The notes below the pieces were generated by a model that saw only the letters and a list, made by a program, of their open reading frames with translations, did no database searches and was not told the origin of the DNA. DNA of 64,000 nucleotides from Branchiostoma lanceolatum (taxonomy: Eukaryota > Chordata > Leptocardii > Amphioxiformes > Branchiostomatidae). Made by a program: the position numbers and the translations under genes. Positions within the stretch are counted from its first letter, which is position 1; every line of letters starts with the position of its first letter. Positions 60,003 through 64,000 of this stretch are shown here, piece by piece. The stretch spans positions 11,216,910 through 11,280,909 of the forward strand of contig NC_089724.1 in the NCBI RefSeq assembly GCF_035083965.1, given 5' to 3'.

Positions 60003-61034
60003 ATGCTCTGTACGGCGATCAGGAGGGAAGTGCTTCCTAGCTTAGCGGTCTTATGCTTGTTCGGAACGCTGACCTTCGCCGATGGAGAACCCGCGGCCGG
60101 GAAAGCGGCGTCCCTCACAGGCCGAGAATTCCACGGGCCTACGGAGGGGGCGCAGGCGGGGGAGGGGACTCCCTTTACCGACAGTGAGAAGCAGAAGGCC
60201 ATTGAGGAGACACAAAGGCTGAAGAAAGCAGTAGGTGAAAAGGCGACAAAGTCTTGGGCCGCTGAAGGACTTGGCGCTGACCTGCCCGAGGTAGAAACTA
60301 TCAGTGTCAGAACTAATGTTCCGATCACGGGGGAGGGACAGACTGCCCACGGCTCGCCCTCCCCCAGCCTGGCCGCAGAGACTCTAGCGCAGGTCCTGGC
60401 ACCAGGGTCCGGCCAGTGTGCCTACACCTTCATCGTGCCAGAAACCCTAGCGAAACAGACCTGTAACGCCGCGGACACGGGCATCAGGCAGCAGGACATA
60501 CAGGCCATGTCGCGCCGGTGGGAGATAATGCAGACCCAGATCGCCCAGCTCCGCAGCGAGCTGACCACGAGACTCCTGGAGACGGAGAGGAACGTGCTGA
60601 ACAAGTCCGCGGAGTTCCTGAAGAGGATGCAGCGGGAGGAGAAACCGAGCACGCCGCAGGTAGCGCAGCAGGCTCCGCAGGACCTCCGTAATCTGGAAAT
60701 AGAAATTAGACAACTGAAGGACAGACTGGCAGTGATAGAAGGTTTGAATACCAACCAAGACGACTTGATAAGGAGCCTTGTACGGGACAGAGAAGAAGTC
60801 GACAAAGTACTAACGGCACACGAGACGCTCATTCAGCAGTTAAAACTAACAATGAGGGAATCGCGAGACAAAAACAACAAATTCCAAATGGAAGTTCGTA
60901 ACTTAGTCTATAACCAGAGTGGGACAATTCTACAGCTCTTCGAGCAAGTGAACGCACTAGGTTCAGAAAGGAGTCCGGAGCGGCAACCTGACGGGGTCGG
61001 GACTTCTACTCCGCTCAGACATGAAGACATGCAG
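60003..61034 (+). CDS. Angiopoietin-like secreted coiled-coil protein, first coding exon (3' partial)
   Basis: One long exon of 344 codons ends CAG before donor GTGAGT at 61035, phase 0. Residues 1-26 form a signal peptide (basic start, LPSLAVLCLFGTLTFA). At 137-147 GQCAYTFIVPE nearly equals the Cys-containing motif near the N-terminus of angiopoietins; a second Cys follows at 154. Residues about 168-315 form a coiled coil with heptads (LRNLEIEIRQLKDRLAVI). N-glycosylation sites: NKS at 200 and NQS at 304. Angiopoietins oligomerise through this region and bind Tie receptors via a C-terminal fibrinogen domain (family knowledge). I find no fibrinogen exon before 64000, so the end is outside the window or absent. 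Without splicing the frame stops at 61076. Confidence 0.8.
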
Positions 61035-63760
61035 GTGAGTTTGGTTTGTGTAGTTACAGAAGTCATCGCCTCTTAAGACTGGACATTTCGGCAATTTTGA
61101 AGCAGCCTGCGCTCTTATGTTTCTTTTTGTGTTTTTTTTATAAACGACAGTAGGTTTAGGAACCGCCTTTATTGTGACTATCAGAAGCCTCTTTAATACA
61201 CGTCCACTAGGAGGGAATGTTTCCGACGGGATCATTTTTCTTCACTACGTGCCGCGTGGGCGTGGTTAAGGTGAGAAACTGCTCGTCTCGCGTGACCTCG
61301 TAGCACGTCAGGAAACCTTAAAAACTTAAAGGTGCACGAGGCAGACAGGAGCAATGTCCTGTAGAAGCGGATAAACAGATAAATATTGGTGGACATTCCA
61401 AAAACTCTTCGTAAATCAGTGCCTGTTTATGACAAACATCTTGGACGTTTGTATGTAGTGCACGCATGTCGCTAAATGGCATAGAAATATGAAGTCCAGT
61501 TAGGACGAAGGCATAGCCACAGTAAGAGTCTAAGACAATAAGTTAACAGGTTGGCTATGTAAATGTCGTATAGAACAGTCCTAAGCACGATGCTAGGCGA
61601 AGAAGAAATCTACTCGAGCAGCCTCCAGACGAGTCTGTACAGATCTGTGCTGGACAGCGGACTGACGAACGCACGCCTTGTCTTGTGCAGACGACATCAG
61701 CGACTGTCTGCATTCCAGTTGATACGATTCAGTTTCCAAATGGTCAAGCAACCAACCCACTAGCTATTAAAATAGGCTGTCCGGACTAGGAACGAGTATC
61801 AAGAACGCCTGGGAACACAACATGTACGTTGCAACTGTTATATTTTCATCCAATACAAATCGTTGTTGACTGTATGGATCTGTAAATGTCTTGCAGCATT
61901 CAAACAACACGGCTCTGTTGAATATCAACGTCAAGGCCAATGTGTACACAGCCTGGTGTTTTCACTTAGCTTAGCGGCTGCTCAACCACTCAGAGGGAGT
62001 TCAACCTCATCAACCCTAGTGTAGAAAAACACGTGGCGCTCCTAACATTCCTTCTGACCCGTGAACTATGTGTAGATAGGATTGCTGTATTACAACATTT
62101 GAAGATCGCGCTGTAATTACCAAATGGTTGACCCAAACATAGAGGGGAGGGAAAGTCGAAGTGAACGTTTGATACAACGTCTGTAGTTACAGCATGAGCC
62201 CTTGTTTGGGGACCACACTTTTGAGCTCCGGACCGACGCCTTGGAAAACGTTTAAGCAACAGTTAGCCCTGGGACGCCTTACCTTTCGTCACGCGGACAT
62301 GGATGTCAGAGAAATGATGTTAACTCGGTTAGAAAGTTGGATACATATTATATATGTTTATATTGGCAGTGAATTGCATGTTTTACCAGTAGGAGATATC
62401 CGTGAAAACATGACCTGTGGTGTGTACGTTAGAGGTCTGTATGGAGCCCGGTGCATCCAACCATCTCTTACATCGGCACACGTTTTGTACCCTCAATCAT
62501 CTAACATTCCTAAAAGCAAAGTGCATCTGAACAAACAAACAAACAAACAAACAAACAAACAAACAATCAAACAAACAGCAGTTTTCCGTCACATATCGAA
62601 ATGAGATCAAAGGATATTAAAGAACTACTTTAATTAATAGACCAATCAGGAATATTCTTCCGTGCGACAACTAAGTTGACCGTTCGATGTACGGTAAATG
62701 CTTTCTCAGGTATGGATATTGATATTTGTCTATTTTGGTTATCACACGCACATGTCCCCTTGGGTAGTTAAGTACTGACCAATCGTTACAGAATATGTGC
62801 GTATCATATCTGCGTCTCACGAATTTCATACAGAAACGAAAGACCAGCAGTGTGGCCAAAATTCATCCTGTAAAACTACGGGGGATACAAAGAAACTGTT
62901 TCCCATAAAACAGTTCCTTAACATGTTCACTTCTCATGGAAAATTGCAAACAACGGGACTACTGATGATCGACCGTAAGTGAGCCTCGGTGTGGAGAAGG
63001 TCCTTAGCGTTGGAATTCAGAGAACGTGAGCGACTAGTCAATGTTGGCACTTTCTCGTTATTAGTCGGCGGCATCCTTTCAGCGCCTCCAAATTCTTTCC
63101 GACTGAATGGACAGTGAAACGTTCGGTCGTTACGGTTGCAAGTCCTGCTTCAACTCAGCTTGTGCAAAAGTCACTGCCAGACAACTTGGGTAGGTGCCAG
63201 CCCTACAGTGTGCCATGTCAGGGGACGAGCCGCGCGGGGTCTGGGTGATACCCTACAGCACTGACTGGGAATAAAGGTCATTCGTCCGTTGAAGTTGGCA
63301 AGAACATGATTATCCTAATCACACTATGAAGATTGTTAGTTTCAGATACATTTACACACTTGGACAATCGCCCTACTTAGAACATCCCACACTGAGAGTT
63401 AGAGCGTAGAAAGTAAGTCCCGGCTCCAGTGTGACTGGCTCGGCTCGCTTATGATCATATCTTTTTGTTTAATCACTTTTATATTAAATTCAAACAACGA
63501 ATGTCTCAATTTCAACGGAGCTCCCATATAACTTTTCAGGGGTCGAAATTTTTGGTATACATCATGACCTTCATTTGACCTACATCATGGTGTACAGTCA
63601 TCGGTAATCTGACGACCTGCAGGCCAACGACGGGCCTGACCCTGCGAGTGAGCAATCTTATCTGCCATCTCTCACCCTGTAGGATATCCCATCCCCGCCC
63701 TCAGTAAGGTTAACATTACACCAGCAGAGATGCTGCCCGCGCGAACAGATCAGATCACAT
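61035..63760. other. Probable intron of the angiopoietin-like gene
   Basis: No fibrinogen-domain residues or credible exon are seen. A (CAAA)n tract lies at 62528-62575. Short frames, for example 61563-61763 and 62194-62604, lack recognisable features. Confidence 0.4.
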
Positions 63761-63761
63761 G

Positions 63762-64000
63762 TTATATCAGATACCATTCTTCATGACACATATGACCTTG
63801 GCGCCATATTGGAATTGTCCGCCATTTTGATCTCCCATAATGAAGGCCTGAACATCGAGTAACGGCTGATGCCTGGTGGTAAATCTGGGTTTGTCGGACT
63901 TTGTCCACAAGATCAAGAGGAATATCTGGGTTGATTGATAAGGTCTTCATCTTCAGGATTTCCTTCTGCAGCTCAGCTGATCTGAACCTCTGATCCACAC
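63762..64000 (-). other. Unassigned open frame running off the window end
   Basis: The minus strand is open from the window edge to a stop at 63762, starting with charged, protein-like sequence (RSAELQKEILKMKTLSINPD) and ending less convincingly. It could be the last exon of a gene beyond 64000 or repeat sequence. I do not recognise it. Confidence 0.3.

Noticed and set aside
60422-60832. Minus-strand frames opposite the angiopoietin-like exon
   Set aside because: Antisense shadows of a coding exon with strong codon bias.

Overview
The window reads as animal nuclear DNA. Small-exon genes with GT-AG introns sit in a repeat-dense, AT-leaning background full of non-LTR retrotransposon tails, short inverted-repeat elements and micro/minisatellites. 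The gene content and repeat styles (short palindromic elements built from TTCGCGGT motifs, and others with CTCCAAGCAG ends) suggest an invertebrate chordate, most likely amphioxus (Branchiostoma). The species is inference; nothing in the window states it.

Layout. (1) 1-4500: an ARL1 small GTPase gene (+) lacking only its tiny first coding exon, with a hAT-like element upstream. (2) 4900-7173: a two-exon gene (-) for a predicted mitochondrial one-helix membrane protein; a 42-bp tandem array abuts its stop codon. (3) 8296-10436: a three-exon TMEM86/YhhN lysoplasmalogenase-type gene (+), head-to-head with gene 2 across about 1.1 kb. (4) 10.4-28 kb: a gene-poor stretch with a poly-C-linked triplication, a 46-bp inverted repeat, (CA)n and (CTCA)n arrays, a LINE 3' end and hAT-like miniature elements. 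(5) 28.2-35.7 kb: an ESE/ELF3-type ETS factor (+) with PNT domain, AT-hook and ETS domain, ending in two tandem alternative terminal exons. (6) 38.3-40.1 kb: a three-exon TLC-domain membrane protein (+). (7) 40.6-55 kb: a segmental duplication holding two nearly identical ankyrin-SOCS-box (ASB) genes (+), each followed by the same minisatellite. The first copy carries a LINE that is itself split by another element, the second an expanded higher-order minisatellite. LINE debris lies between them. (8) 56-64 kb: miniature elements, a second (CTCA)n array, and the first coding exon of an angiopoietin-like secreted protein (+).

The genes do not form a pathway; they are neighbours on a chromosome. 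The strongest points for follow-up are the duplicated ETS terminal exons (each 97 nt, same phase, each with its own acceptor and stop), the ETS gene's run of five frame-neutral exons, the layered history of the ASB duplication, the exact 117-bp higher-order repeat, the hAT-like family with 8-bp target duplications, and a compact CCAAT/CRE/YY1-like promoter block with no recognised gene.
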